Shown: positions 53,628-62,827, numbered from the stretch's first letter. The stretch is DNA of 64,000 bases from Firmicutes bacterium HGW-Firmicutes-7 (GCA_002841375.1 PGZO01000019.1:1-64000), one strand, 5' to 3'. Notes: a model not told the origin generated them from the sequence alone. A program made the numbers and translations.

Positions 53628-54707
53628 ATGAATCAATTAATAGTAAATACAAAAAACAAAAAATATAAAATAGTAATCAATAGTAATTTTGATGGATTAT
53701 ATCAAGAGATTACTAAACTTAATATTCCAATTAGTAAAATTGCAATTATAACCGACGATATTGTAGATCCTTTATACTCAGGTCAAGTAATAGACCACTT
53801 AAAGAAATCCTACCCAGAGATTTCTAGTTTTTCCTTTATCCACGGGGAAAAAAGCAAGAATTTAAATACAATTAGTGATATATATGCCTTCATGATAGAT
53901 CAAAAGCTAGACAGGAAATCTCTTGTAATAGCATTAGGTGGAGGAGTTGTCGGGGATATGGCTGGGTTTGCTGCAGCTACATATATGAGGGGTATTAAGT
54001 TTATACAAGTACCAACATCCCTATTATCACAAGTTGATAGTAGTGTAGGTGGTAAAACTGGTGTTGATTTTAATGGATACAAAAATATAGTGGGTGCCTT
54101 TTATCAACCAGAACTTGTATATATTAATACGAGCACTTTAATTACGTTGCCTAATAAGGAGTTTAACTCAGGTATGGCAGAAGTTATTAAACATGGACTG
54201 ATCTTAGACCAAAATTATTATAATGAAATTAAAAATAACATTGACAAAATACTTGACTTAGATGATGAACAATTACAAATATTAATTTATAACTCTTGTA
54301 AAATAAAAAGCCAAATTGTCTCAGAAGATGAAAAGGAAGAAGGGTGCAGAGCGCTTCTTAACTTTGGACATACAGTAGGACATGCTGTGGAACGATTAAA
54401 GAATTTTGAATTATTACATGGTGAATGTATTTCAATTGGGTTTATTGCAGCACTATATATTAGTAACCAATTAGGTGAAATAACAGAAAGTACCATTGAT
54501 AATGTAAAAAAACTTCTTGAAACATTTGAACTTCCGACATCAGTTGCTGGGTTAGATCCAACTGATATATATCATGAAATGTTTCATGATAAAAAAACCT
54601 CAAATAATCAATTGAATTTTATTCTATTAACCGACATAGGCAATTCTTATATTGATAATTTAGTTGAAAAAGAAACTGTTATGAATGCATTACAAAAAAT
54701 TACTTAA
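53628..54707 (+). CDS. aroB: 3-dehydroquinate synthase
   Basis: Second step of the shikimate pathway: converts DAHP to 3-dehydroquinate using NAD and zinc or cobalt. The 359-residue protein has LGGGVVGDMAGFAAATYMRG, the PTSLLSQVDSSVGGKTGVD motif, and metal ligands Glu in AEVIKHG, His in GHTVGHAVE and His in LLHGECISIG. ATG 53628 is chosen: AAGGTG lies six bases upstream; the GTG at 53619 is part of that site. It is inserted between the division block and lspA; no other shikimate gene is present. Confidence 0.96.
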   Translation: MNQLIVNTKNKKYKIVINSNFDGLYQEITKLNIPISKIAIITDDIVDPLYSGQVIDHLKKSYPEISSFSFIHGEKSKNLNTISDIYAFMIDQKLDRKSLVIALGGGVVGDMAGFAAATYMRGIKFIQVPTSLLSQVDSSVGGKTGVDFNGYKNIVGAFYQPELVYINTSTLITLPNKEFNSGMAEVIKHGLILDQNYYNEIKNNIDKILDLDDEQLQILIYNSCKIKSQIVSEDEKEEGCRALLNFGHTVGHAVERLKNFELLHGECISIGFIAALYISNQLGEITESTIDNVKKLLETFELPTSVAGLDPTDIYHEMFHDKKTSNNQLNFILLTDIGNSYIDNLVEKETVMNALQKIT

Positions 54708-54729
54708 AATAATTACGGGTGGTATCAAT

Positions 54730-55221
54730 ATGTGGATTGAAATAGTGGCAATAGGCCTCTTGATTGGATTAGATCAATTAGTAAAATATTTGACTGTAAT
54801 ACATTTACAAGGGAATAGCCCTTATGTGATTATTGATGGCGTATTTCAATTAACCTACGTCGAAAATAGCGGTGCTGCTTTTGGAATGCTACAAAATCAA
54901 AGAACATTTTTCTTGATTTTTACGTTAATTGTCATTGGGCTTGTTTTAGTTTATTACTTAAAGATACCAAAAACAAAAAGGTTCACTATACTTAGAATAA
55001 CGGTGATTTTATTTTTCGCTGGAGCATTAGGTAACTGGATTGATCGACTTAGATTATCCTATGTAATAGACACCTTTTATTTCAATTTAATAAATTTCCC
55101 TGTATTTAACGTTGCAGATTCCTATGTAGTCGTGTCAACTTTTGTTTTTGCTTATTTGATATTGTTTTACTATAAAGAAAATGAATTTGATTTTATTAAA
55201 TCAAAAGCTAAAAAGGAATAG
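54730..55221 (+). CDS. lspA: Lipoprotein signal peptidase (signal peptidase II)
   Basis: Membrane aspartyl protease that removes signal peptides from lipoproteins. The 163-residue protein has four helices, with motifs GLDQLVKY, NSGAAFGML, GNWIDRLRLSYVIDTF (first catalytic Asp) and FNVADSYVV (second Asp). ATG 54730 has GGGTGG seven bases upstream; the longer frame begins inside aroB. It precedes rluD by one base, the usual lspA-rluD pair. Confidence 0.95.
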   Translation: MWIEIVAIGLLIGLDQLVKYLTVIHLQGNSPYVIIDGVFQLTYVENSGAAFGMLQNQRTFFLIFTLIVIGLVLVYYLKIPKTKRFTILRITVILFFAGALGNWIDRLRLSYVIDTFYFNLINFPVFNVADSYVVVSTFVFAYLILFYYKENEFDFIKSKAKKE

Positions 55222-55222
55222 T

Positions 55223-56146
55223 ATGGAAACACTTAATTTAATTGTAGACGAAAATTTTATCAATACGCGTATTGATAAATATCTCACAGAACATGTAACT
55301 GAACATACAAGATCTTATTTACAAAAGCTCATTACAGATGAAGCAGTACTAGTTAATGGAAAATTAGTTAAGGCAAATTATAAACTAAGATTAAATGATC
55401 ATATTACATTAAATATTCCTGATGTCGTTGCGTTAGATGTTATTGCTCAAGATCTGGATTTAAATATCGTGTTTGAGGACAGTGATTTTCTTATTATTAA
55501 CAAACCTCAGAATATGGTTGTACACCCAGCCCCAGGACATTATGAGGATACGTTAGTAAATGGTGTGTTATTCCATTGTAAGGATGAGCTTTCTGGCATA
55601 AATGGCATATCACGACCAGGAATAGTTCATAGAATTGATAAGAATACCTCTGGCTTACTTGTGATTTGTAAAAATGATAAAGCACATGTTAGTATTGCAG
55701 AGCAGTTAAAGAATCACACGATAACTAGAAAATACGAAGCCATTGTCTATAATAATATTAAAGAAGATGAAGGTATTATTGATGCACCAATCGGTAGACA
55801 TCACACAAATAGGCAACTAATGGCTATTAATTATAAAAATGGTAAGGCAGCTATTACGCATTATCGTGTTATTGAAAGATTGAATAACCAGTATACTTAT
55901 GTTGAACTAACTTTAGAAACAGGTAGAACGCATCAAATACGTGTTCATATGGCAAGTCTTCATCATCCATTACTGGGCGATGATATTTATGGACCAAAGA
56001 ACAAAAAAGCACCTGTTAAGCTATTAGGACAAGTATTGCATGCAAAAACGCTTGGCTTCATTCACCCATCAACTGGTGAGTACGTGGAATTTACATCTGA
56101 TTTACCAGACTATTTTGAAGAGCTACTAAATAAACTGAGAAATTGA
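55223..56146 (+). CDS. rluD: Pseudouridine synthase RluD-like
   Basis: Forms pseudouridines in 23S rRNA. An N-terminal S4 domain (about 12-75; NTRIDKYLTEHV) precedes the catalytic domain with HRIDKNTSGLLV, where the Asp is the nucleophile, and LETGRTHQIRVHMA. 307 residues. ATG 55223 has AAGGA five bases before; the upstream start lies within lspA. Synteny with lspA and pyrR is typical of Firmicutes and supports RluD/YlyB. Confidence 0.93.
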   Translation: METLNLIVDENFINTRIDKYLTEHVTEHTRSYLQKLITDEAVLVNGKLVKANYKLRLNDHITLNIPDVVALDVIAQDLDLNIVFEDSDFLIINKPQNMVVHPAPGHYEDTLVNGVLFHCKDELSGINGISRPGIVHRIDKNTSGLLVICKNDKAHVSIAEQLKNHTITRKYEAIVYNNIKEDEGIIDAPIGRHHTNRQLMAINYKNGKAAITHYRVIERLNNQYTYVELTLETGRTHQIRVHMASLHHPLLGDDIYGPKNKKAPVKLLGQVLHAKTLGFIHPSTGEYVEFTSDLPDYFEELLNKLRN

Positions 56147-56167
56147 AAGTTTAAAAGGTGAACAATA

Positions 56168-56689
56168 ATGAAAATATTAATGGATGATAAGGCAATTAAC
56201 AGAGCTATAACACGTATTGCACATGAAATTATTGAAAACAATAAAGGTGTTCAGGATCTAGTGATTTTAGGAATTAAAACTAGAGGCGTTCCTCTTGCTA
56301 AATGCATTATCAAGAAAATTAAATTGATTGAAAATGTAGATGTTCCATTAGGTATATTAGACATTACTTTTTATAGAGATGATTTAAATCACAAATCAAT
56401 TCATCCAATATTAAATAATAAGTTAAATGTTGATGTTAAAAACAAGACGGTAATTCTCGTGGATGATGTTGTATTTACAGGAAGAACATGTCGAGCTGCT
56501 TTAGATGCAGTTATGGCTGCTGGAAGAGCAAGAAAGGTTCAATTTGTCGCATTAGTTGATCGAGGTCATAGAGAGTTGCCACTAACCCCTGATTATGTAG
56601 GTAAAAACTTACCTACTTCAAAAAATGAAGTAGTACACGTTAGGCTTGTGGAAACAGACGGAGAGGATATTGTAGTAATCACGAATTGA
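56168..56689 (+). CDS. pyrR: PyrR bifunctional RNA-binding regulator / uracil phosphoribosyltransferase
   Basis: Senses UMP/UTP and PRPP and attenuates pyr mRNA in Firmicutes. The 173-residue protein has a PRTase fold with the PRPP loop VILVDDVVFTGRTCRAAL, the LGIKTRGVPLA and LDITFYRDD segments, and the C-terminal LVDRGHRELP motif, all typical. AAGGTG site. Although it lies just before pyrB, no PyrR-binding attenuator is visible in the 77-bp gap before pyrB, so its target may be elsewhere. Confidence 0.95.
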   Translation: MKILMDDKAINRAITRIAHEIIENNKGVQDLVILGIKTRGVPLAKCIIKKIKLIENVDVPLGILDITFYRDDLNHKSIHPILNNKLNVDVKNKTVILVDDVVFTGRTCRAALDAVMAAGRARKVQFVALVDRGHRELPLTPDYVGKNLPTSKNEVVHVRLVETDGEDIVVITN

Positions 56690-56694
56690 TTGTG

Positions 56695-56714
56695 ATATAA
56701 TTTAACCTAACGAA
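56695..56714. repeat. Second copy of a 20-bp repeated sequence
   Basis: ATATAATTTAACCTAACGAA occurs here and identically at 20917-20936. It starts six bases after the pyrR stop. At the earlier site it contains the -10 box of a promoter; here no convincing -35 box is present. It may be a shared promoter/leader unit or the end of a small mobile repeat. Confidence 0.85.
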
Positions 56715-56766
56715 CTAAGTATACAGGACTTCAAATTTTTACCGAACGAAGAGAGGTGCCTAAACA

Positions 56767-57708
56767 ATGGTATTTAATAATAAGCATTTTTTAGATTTAA
56801 AGTCATTATCTGAACAAGAAATTCATTATATTCTTAATACAGCACAGCAAATGAAATACACGATTACCTCAAGTAAGGCAGCAGCTGTAGCGCCTCATTT
56901 AAAAGGTAAGACTGTAGCAACTTTATTTCATCAAGAAAGCTCAAGGAGCAAATTATCTTATGAGCTCGCAGCATATAATTTAAGCGCAAAAGTTATTAAC
57001 TTAACAACTTCGAGACAATTTCAGAGTGGTGAATCCCTTAAAGACATCGGAAGAACGGTGGATCAAATGGGCGCAGACTTTATTGTACTTAGACATCCAG
57101 TAGCTGGTGGCCCTCATTACCTTGCTAAGTTTGTTGATGCTTCAGTCATTAATGCAGGCGATGGGCTAAATGAAAATCCAAGTCAAGCATTAATAGACTT
57201 GCTTACAATACTGGAAATGAAGAAGATTTTTAAAGGCTTAAAGGTAGTTATGATTGGAGATATCGAACATAATAGAGTTGCTAAGAGCAATATTTGGGGT
57301 TTAACTAAACTTGGTGCAAAGGTTTCAATTGCTGCCCCACCTACATTAATTCCATCTAGAATTGAAGAGCTTGGTGTAGAAGTATATAATTCTATCTCTG
57401 AGGCTATTATTGATGCTGATGTTATTATGACAATGAAAATCCAAAGTGAAAGACAAGAGAGAAACCTACTGCCTTCTCTTAACGAATATAAGAAGTTGTA
57501 CAAATTAGATGTGAATAGGCTAGAGTATGCAAAAGAAGATGTAATTGTTATGCATCCTGGTCCGATTAATAGAGGAATAGAAATTTCATCAAAAGTAATC
57601 GATGGGGATTGCTCCCTAATTGACAGACAGCAAATAAATGGTGTTGCGGTTAGAATGGCATTATTCCATTTGCTTTCAAAGAAAAGTGGGGTGTCTTACA
57701 ATGATTAA
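56767..57708 (+). CDS. pyrB: Aspartate carbamoyltransferase-like protein with altered active site
   Basis: By fold and synteny the catalytic chain that joins carbamoyl phosphate to aspartate. NAGDG, RQQINGVAVRMA and HPGPINRG are conserved, and 313 residues fits. But several normally invariant residues differ (Escherichia coli numbering): the STRTR loop reads SSRSK (58-62), Lys84 is Ser87 (FQSGES), His134 of HPTQ is Asn137 (NPSQ), and Arg229 is Lys224 (MKIQSER). These bind carbamoyl phosphate and aspartate. It overlaps pyrC by 8 bp. It could be a diverged but functional enzyme, an enzyme on another substrate, or inactive. No regulatory pyrI gene is seen. Confidence 0.8.
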   Translation: MVFNNKHFLDLKSLSEQEIHYILNTAQQMKYTITSSKAAAVAPHLKGKTVATLFHQESSRSKLSYELAAYNLSAKVINLTTSRQFQSGESLKDIGRTVDQMGADFIVLRHPVAGGPHYLAKFVDASVINAGDGLNENPSQALIDLLTILEMKKIFKGLKVVMIGDIEHNRVAKSNIWGLTKLGAKVSIAAPPTLIPSRIEELGVEVYNSISEAIIDADVIMTMKIQSERQERNLLPSLNEYKKLYKLDVNRLEYAKEDVIVMHPGPINRGIEISSKVIDGDCSLIDRQQINGVAVRMALFHLLSKKSGVSYND

Positions 57709-59047
57709 CACATTGCTAATAAAAAATGGTACGATTTTTACACATGATAAAACCATTTATAATATGGATTTATTAATTGAAAACGATAAAATTGCAGCAA
57801 TAGAAGCAAATATTATACCTGGCGATAACTGGCCAGTTATTGATGCAACAGGATTATATATTATTCCTGGTCTTGTTGATATGCACTGTGATGTATGTGA
57901 GCCTGGCTACGATTATAAGGAAGACTATGAATCAGCAGGAGAAAGTGCAATTAATGGTGGATTTACAACGATTACAAACAACCCTAATACGGATCCAGTA
58001 ATTGATAATAAGGCCATCGTTGAATATGTTTTAACGAAATCTAAAAAAGAATGTCCTGTAAACATTTACCCCTATGGTTCCCTTACAAAGGGTTGCGCAG
58101 GCAATGAAATTGCTGAAATTGGAGAAATGCAAATAGCTGGTATTGTTGCAGTTTCAGATGGAGATTATCCAATTCAAAATCCGGCCTTAATGAAAACAAT
58201 TTTAAACTACTGTAGTATGTTTGATATGCCGGTAATTCTTCATTGTGAAGATATAGCGCTATCTAATGGACATGGTGTTAATGATGGGTTAATCTCAACT
58301 CAATTAGGACTTATTGGGGCACCAGAAGTAGCAGAAACTGTTGCACTATCAAGAAATATCCTTTTAGCTGAAGCGTATAATGTTCATGTTCATGTTTGCC
58401 ATGTATCTACAAGACGTTCTTTGGACTTAATTAGAAGTGCCAAAAGAAATGGTGTGAAAATTACAGCAGAAACTTCGCCACAATATTTTACTATGGATGA
58501 AAGCTCGATATTAGACTTTAATTCATATGGAAAAGTGAACCCTCCACTTAGGACAAAGGAAGATGTACAAGCGATCATTAAAGGTATCGGTGATGGTACC
58601 ATTGATGTTATTAGCTCAGACCATAAACCAGATACGATTGATTCTAAAGATGTAGAGTTTGAATTAGCTTCCTACGGTATTTCATCCTTTGAAACAGCTT
58701 TTTCATTAGCTTATACTAAGTTAGTAGATTCTAAAGTAATTAATATGGAACAACTTGTTCAGAAGATGTCTTATAAACCGGCACATATATTGGGTTTATG
58801 TAAAGGTAGACTCTGCCTGGATGGTGTCGCAGACTTAACTATTTTTGATCCAAATGCATCCTTTTTAGTTGAAGCAAGAAACTTTAAATCTAAAGCAAAT
58901 TACTCACCTTATGATGGAATGATACTTAAGGGCTTAGTTAAATATACAATTGTTGGCGGAAAAAAATACAATGCAAATACAGATACCATAGTTTTTCCAA
59001 CAGCGGCTTATGATACAGACGAATTTGAAAGCAATAATCATGATTAA
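57701..59047 (+). CDS. pyrC: Dihydroorotase-like amidohydrolase with altered active site
   Basis: A 448-residue class I dihydroorotase-type amidohydrolase. Metal residues His62, Asp153, His181, His234 and Asp307 are retained, as are NPPLR and PNTDPV. The usual HxHxR motif is H62-C-D64-V-C66: the second metal His is Asp and the substrate-carboxylate Arg is Cys. SPHH reads SPQY (259-262) and TDHAPH reads SDHKPD (306-311). Changes concern substrate binding, as in the overlapping pyrB. ATG 57701 with GTGGGGTG upstream is chosen over a longer frame inside pyrB. It is dihydroorotase by family, but the real substrate needs testing. Confidence 0.8.
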   Translation: MINTLLIKNGTIFTHDKTIYNMDLLIENDKIAAIEANIIPGDNWPVIDATGLYIIPGLVDMHCDVCEPGYDYKEDYESAGESAINGGFTTITNNPNTDPVIDNKAIVEYVLTKSKKECPVNIYPYGSLTKGCAGNEIAEIGEMQIAGIVAVSDGDYPIQNPALMKTILNYCSMFDMPVILHCEDIALSNGHGVNDGLISTQLGLIGAPEVAETVALSRNILLAEAYNVHVHVCHVSTRRSLDLIRSAKRNGVKITAETSPQYFTMDESSILDFNSYGKVNPPLRTKEDVQAIIKGIGDGTIDVISSDHKPDTIDSKDVEFELASYGISSFETAFSLAYTKLVDSKVINMEQLVQKMSYKPAHILGLCKGRLCLDGVADLTIFDPNASFLVEARNFKSKANYSPYDGMILKGLVKYTIVGGKKYNANTDTIVFPTAAYDTDEFESNNHD

Positions 59048-59208
59048 ACAGTTAAAAAAGGAAGAAAGAAGGTTTAATAATTACATAATATAATTATGGT
59101 AACCTATCGAATTTTTCTTAATATGTAAGAACGTAATAAATTGAATAAGTTGCTATTGATGCCAATGGCTCATATAGCTACAAATAAAATACGAAGGAGT
59201 GAGGTATT

Positions 59209-59877
59209 TTGTTTATTAAAAAATTCAAGAAACTTACGGAGGATGATATGTTTAGAGGAATATGCAATAAAGGAAAATGTACGAAAGGAAAAGCAATCTG
59301 TGGTATTCTTACTGGTACAATTCTTGGATTGTTTTTAGGCTTTTTATTTGCCCCTAGATCGGGAAAAGAAACACGTAAGGAAATTCTAGAGAAAGCTTCA
59401 GGGGACATTAACTTAAAGACTTCAGAACTTAAAGTGAAAGTTAAAGAAAAAGCTGAAAACGCACAAGAAGAATTCCATGAGTTTGTTGAAAAAGTTGAAA
59501 AAGCACAAGAAGAAATTCATGAAATTTCAGAAGAGATTAAGGAAAAGGTAAAAGAAAAGGTTCAAGAAAAAGTAAAAGAAAAGGTTAAAACAAGAAAAGA
59601 AAAAAAGAAAGTAACCGTACATATTGATGAACTAGAAAATGAAGTTGCTGATGATATGGCTATTCATACAATTGTTGAAAAGAGCTTTACTGAGAACGAG
59701 GAAGAGCGCCCTATAAGTACGCCTCTAGTTAACTTAGAAGAAAAGGTTATTATAGAAGAGGTCAAAAAAACAAGAAGAGCTAGAAAAAAGAAAACAGTAG
59801 TTGAAGAACCTGTAGTTGAAGAACCTGGTATTACAGAAGATGACATAATCAATGCAACGTTAAAAGAAGAATTATAG
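59209..59877 (+). CDS. YtxH-domain protein with Lys/Glu-rich repeats
   Basis: A 222-residue protein. A hydrophobic segment (about 30-48; GILTGTILGLFLGFLFAP) ending in APRSGKETR defines the YtxH family, linked in Bacillus to stress. It is followed by a long charged helix with repeats of KEKVKEKVQEKV type (about 65-130), likely coiled coil or LEA-like, then an acidic VVEEPVVEEP tail. Start uncertain: TTG 59209 (AAGGAGTGAGG upstream) or ATG 59248 (GGAGG five bases before). It has a strong terminator. The preceding gap 59048-59208 shows no clear promoter. Confidence 0.8.
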   Translation: MFIKKFKKLTEDDMFRGICNKGKCTKGKAICGILTGTILGLFLGFLFAPRSGKETRKEILEKASGDINLKTSELKVKVKEKAENAQEEFHEFVEKVEKAQEEIHEISEEIKEKVKEKVQEKVKEKVKTRKEKKKVTVHIDELENEVADDMAIHTIVEKSFTENEEERPISTPLVNLEEKVIIEEVKKTRRARKKKTVVEEPVVEEPGITEDDIINATLKEEL

Positions 59878-59888
59878 AAGTAAAGGTT

Positions 59889-59917
59889 ACAGCTATCATA
59901 CGTGATAGCTGTTTTTG
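59889..59917 (+). terminator. Rho-independent terminator after the YtxH gene
   Basis: ACAGCTATCA (59889-59898) and TGATAGCTGT (59903-59912) form a 10-bp stem with a TACG loop, followed by five T. Confidence 0.9.
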
Positions 59918-59932
59918 TGACTTCTCGTTTAC

Positions 59933-59961
59933 TTGTGTTACTTATTAATTTATGCTACAAT
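59933..59961 (+). promoter_or_regulatory. Promoter of the GGDEF/HD-GYP receptor gene
   Basis: TTGTGT (59933-59938), a 17-bp spacer and TACAAT (59956-59961) lie 29 bp before the ATG, which is preceded by CGGAGGT. Confidence 0.6.
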
Positions 59962-59990
59962 AATAACTATTAAATTCGGAGGTACCGTTT

Positions 59991-62279
59991 ATGAGAATAA
60001 AAAAATGTTGCCTTACTTTACTTATTATTTTGGTTTTTCTTTTTATTCATCCAATACATGGAAAAGAAGAATCTAGAACTATTAAAGTCGTTTTAGATGA
60101 TCATTATCCGCCGTACTCATTTAGAAATGAGAACGGTTATTTACAAGGAATTGCAATAGACCATTGGAAGCTTTTTGAACTTGAAACAGGTATACAAGTT
60201 GAAATTAGTGGAATGGAGTGGAATCTAGCTTTTGAGAGTATGAAAAACGGTAAATTCGATGTTATCGATACCATTTCATATAATGAAGAGAGAGAGCATT
60301 TCTTAGATTATACGAATCCATATGCGACCATTCAGGTACCTATTTTTTTTCATAAAAATATTTCAGGAATCACCGATATAGATTCCTTAAAGGGATTTAC
60401 AGTTGCAGCTAAAAAGGGAGATAATAGCATTTATATACTGAACAAAAGTGGTATTGATAGTATTAAATTGTATGACTCAGCAGAAGAGGTTGTAGCTGCT
60501 GCTAAAAATAAAGAAGCTGTAATATTTGTGTTAGGTAAGCCACCAGCGCTATATTATCTATATAAAATGGGCATTGAAAATGACTTTAATTATTCAACGT
60601 CTCTATATACAAGTAATTTTCATAGAGCGGTAAAAGAAGGCGATTCAGCTTTATTGAATGAGCTGAATGTTGTCTTTTCAGAAATCCCTGACTCAGCATA
60701 TAAGAAAATTAATGATAAATGGCTAGGTACTTCTAATTCTTCACAATATAACCCTAAAGTGTTGCGAAACCTTATTCTTTTAGGTGGTATTGTTTCTTTC
60801 ATTACAATATTATTATTAATTTGGAATCGTACGTTACGCTCTAAAGTAGTAGAAAAAACCATGGCACTTTCAAATACAATTGAAGAACTGAAAAGTAGTG
60901 AAGCACGAGGTAAAGCTTTATTAGAAGCTATTCCAGATACCTTTTTTCTATTTAATCAAAAAGGGAAAATCCTTGATTATCATACTATGAATGTCGATCA
61001 ATTATTTATGCAGCCTGAACAATTTTTAAATAAACATTTACATGAAATCTTTTCCCCAACGTATACTACTGTTTTTGTAGAGGCAATTAGAGAAGCCTTT
61101 TCCACAAATAATGTTATAACAATAGAATATGAGTTACTCGTTCAAAATACAATGTCCTACTATGAAGCACGATTTGTAGCTTGTGATAAAGAACGGGTTG
61201 TTGCTATTGTTCGTGATATTACAGAACGTAAAAAGGCGGAGAAAACACTTATAGAAATTGGTATCCACGATGCTTTAACAGGTTTATATAATCGCTACTA
61301 TTTTGAACAAGAATTGGCAAAAATGAATGATAACAATGATAGCAATCTTTATGTAGGAATGTTTGATTTAGATGGATTGAAGCTTATAAATGATACAATT
61401 GGACATGAACAAGGTGATGAATACTTAATTGCTACAGCACAAATAATCAAAGCATCCTTTCCGGAGCATTCAATTATATCAAGGATTGGTGGAGATGAGT
61501 TTTGTATTATGATTTCAAATACCTCACAAAATGAAATCGACCAATACCGTAAAGCCTTTTTACAGCAAATAGAAAATTATAATCAAGAAAAACGCATTAT
61601 ACCAATAAGCATTTCTCATGGATACGTATTTAACCCTGAAGGATCAAAGGGAATATCAGAAATGGTCATGCAAGCTGACAATCGAATGTACAGAGAAAAG
61701 CTACATAGACGTCAAAGTATGAAAAGTGAAGTTGTTCAAACTATGAAAAACATGCTAGAAGCACGAGATTTCATCACTGAAGGTCACGCAAGCCGTATGG
61801 AAGTTTTAGCGGCACATTTAGCGACTGCTATTGGCATCCAAGATAAGGATATTGCTGATATCAAATTGCTTGCTCAATTTCATGATATTGGAAAAGTAGG
61901 TATCCCTGATCATATTTTGTTTAAACCAGGCAGGTTAAATGAAGAAGAATATGAAATTATGAAACGTCATACAGAAATAGGCCATCGTATTGCAGAATCC
62001 TCTGTGGACTTATTACCTATAGCTGAATTCGTTTTAAAACATCATGAATACTGGAACGGATGTGGTTATCCTTTTGGTCTTGAAGGTACAGAAATCCCTA
62101 TTGAGTGTAGAATTTTATCAATTGTAGACGCATATGATGCGATGACTAATGATAGGCCTTATCGTAAAGCATTATCTGAAGAAGTAGCCATAGAAGAAAT
62201 TAAACGGTGTTCAGGAACGCAATTTGATCCTAAACTGGTTAAGGAATTTGTTAAAATCATGAATGCAACGAAAGAATAA
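59991..62279 (+). CDS. Substrate-binding receptor with PAS, GGDEF and HD-GYP domains
   Basis: A 762-residue membrane receptor linking an extracellular ligand to c-di-GMP turnover. A signal peptide (about 1-25) precedes an SBP_bac_3 periplasmic-binding domain (about 30-250; DDHYPPYSF, GMEWNLAFESM). One helix (about 258-280) leads to PAS (about 300-420), GGDEF with a canonical motif at 500-504 and no RxxD inhibitory site before it, then HD-GYP with His631-Asp632 and GYP at 692-694. Both synthesis and hydrolysis motifs look intact, so the balance may switch with ligand, probably an amino acid by family precedent. Confidence 0.92.
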   Translation: MRIKKCCLTLLIILVFLFIHPIHGKEESRTIKVVLDDHYPPYSFRNENGYLQGIAIDHWKLFELETGIQVEISGMEWNLAFESMKNGKFDVIDTISYNEEREHFLDYTNPYATIQVPIFFHKNISGITDIDSLKGFTVAAKKGDNSIYILNKSGIDSIKLYDSAEEVVAAAKNKEAVIFVLGKPPALYYLYKMGIENDFNYSTSLYTSNFHRAVKEGDSALLNELNVVFSEIPDSAYKKINDKWLGTSNSSQYNPKVLRNLILLGGIVSFITILLLIWNRTLRSKVVEKTMALSNTIEELKSSEARGKALLEAIPDTFFLFNQKGKILDYHTMNVDQLFMQPEQFLNKHLHEIFSPTYTTVFVEAIREAFSTNNVITIEYELLVQNTMSYYEARFVACDKERVVAIVRDITERKKAEKTLIEIGIHDALTGLYNRYYFEQELAKMNDNNDSNLYVGMFDLDGLKLINDTIGHEQGDEYLIATAQIIKASFPEHSIISRIGGDEFCIMISNTSQNEIDQYRKAFLQQIENYNQEKRIIPISISHGYVFNPEGSKGISEMVMQADNRMYREKLHRRQSMKSEVVQTMKNMLEARDFITEGHASRMEVLAAHLATAIGIQDKDIADIKLLAQFHDIGKVGIPDHILFKPGRLNEEEYEIMKRHTEIGHRIAESSVDLLPIAEFVLKHHEYWNGCGYPFGLEGTEIPIECRILSIVDAYDAMTNDRPYRKALSEEVAIEEIKRCSGTQFDPKLVKEFVKIMNATKE

Positions 62280-62338
62280 TTACTTGTGAAAGTTATCATG
62301 AACAGTCTATTTTCTTGACAATGAATTTGGAGGTTTCA

Positions 62339-62827
62339 ATGAAACAAATCGGTGAATTAGTAAGTGAAATGATTAACTATTACTCGGGAGATATTAAGCG
62401 AATTAATCATTTCATTAAGGTATATGGTTTTGCAAAAGCCATTGGAGAAAATGAAAAAATTGAGACAACAAAACAAAATATTTTAGAAGTTGCTGCACTT
62501 GTACATGACATTGGAATCAAAGTTAGTGAGTTGAAATACAATTCTAGTGCTGGAAAGTACCAGGAGCTTGAAGGACCCATGGAAGCAACACACTTATTAG
62601 AAAGATTAGGCTATAGTGAAAAAGTGATAGAGAGAGTGTGTTTTTTAATTGCAAATCACCATACGTATAGCAATATTCAAGAGCTTGATCATCAAATACT
62701 TGTAGAATCAGATTTTTTAGTGAATATAGCGGAAGAGGAAATACCAGAAGATAGAATAATAAGAATCAAAGAAAAGATTTTTAAAACAAAAACTGGGCAT
62801 TTGTATTTAGATCGTCTTTATTTGTAA
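62339..62827 (+). CDS. HD-domain phosphohydrolase
   Basis: A 162-residue metal-dependent HD protein. Metal-binding motifs are INHFIKVYGFA (His), LVHDIG (His-Asp) and ANHHTYS (His). The small size fits a hydrolase acting on nucleotides or phosphate esters; the substrate is unknown. ATG 62339 is used because TGGAGG lies five bases before it. It follows the receptor by 59 bp without a terminator, so it may be co-transcribed. Confidence 0.82.
   Translation: MKQIGELVSEMINYYSGDIKRINHFIKVYGFAKAIGENEKIETTKQNILEVAALVHDIGIKVSELKYNSSAGKYQELEGPMEATHLLERLGYSEKVIERVCFLIANHHTYSNIQELDHQILVESDFLVNIAEEEIPEDRIIRIKEKIFKTKTGHLYLDRLYL

Noticed and set aside
59141-59338. 65-codon frame overlapping the YtxH gene start
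   Set aside because: The overlapping YtxH frame has family signatures and a better ribosome site; this frame has none.
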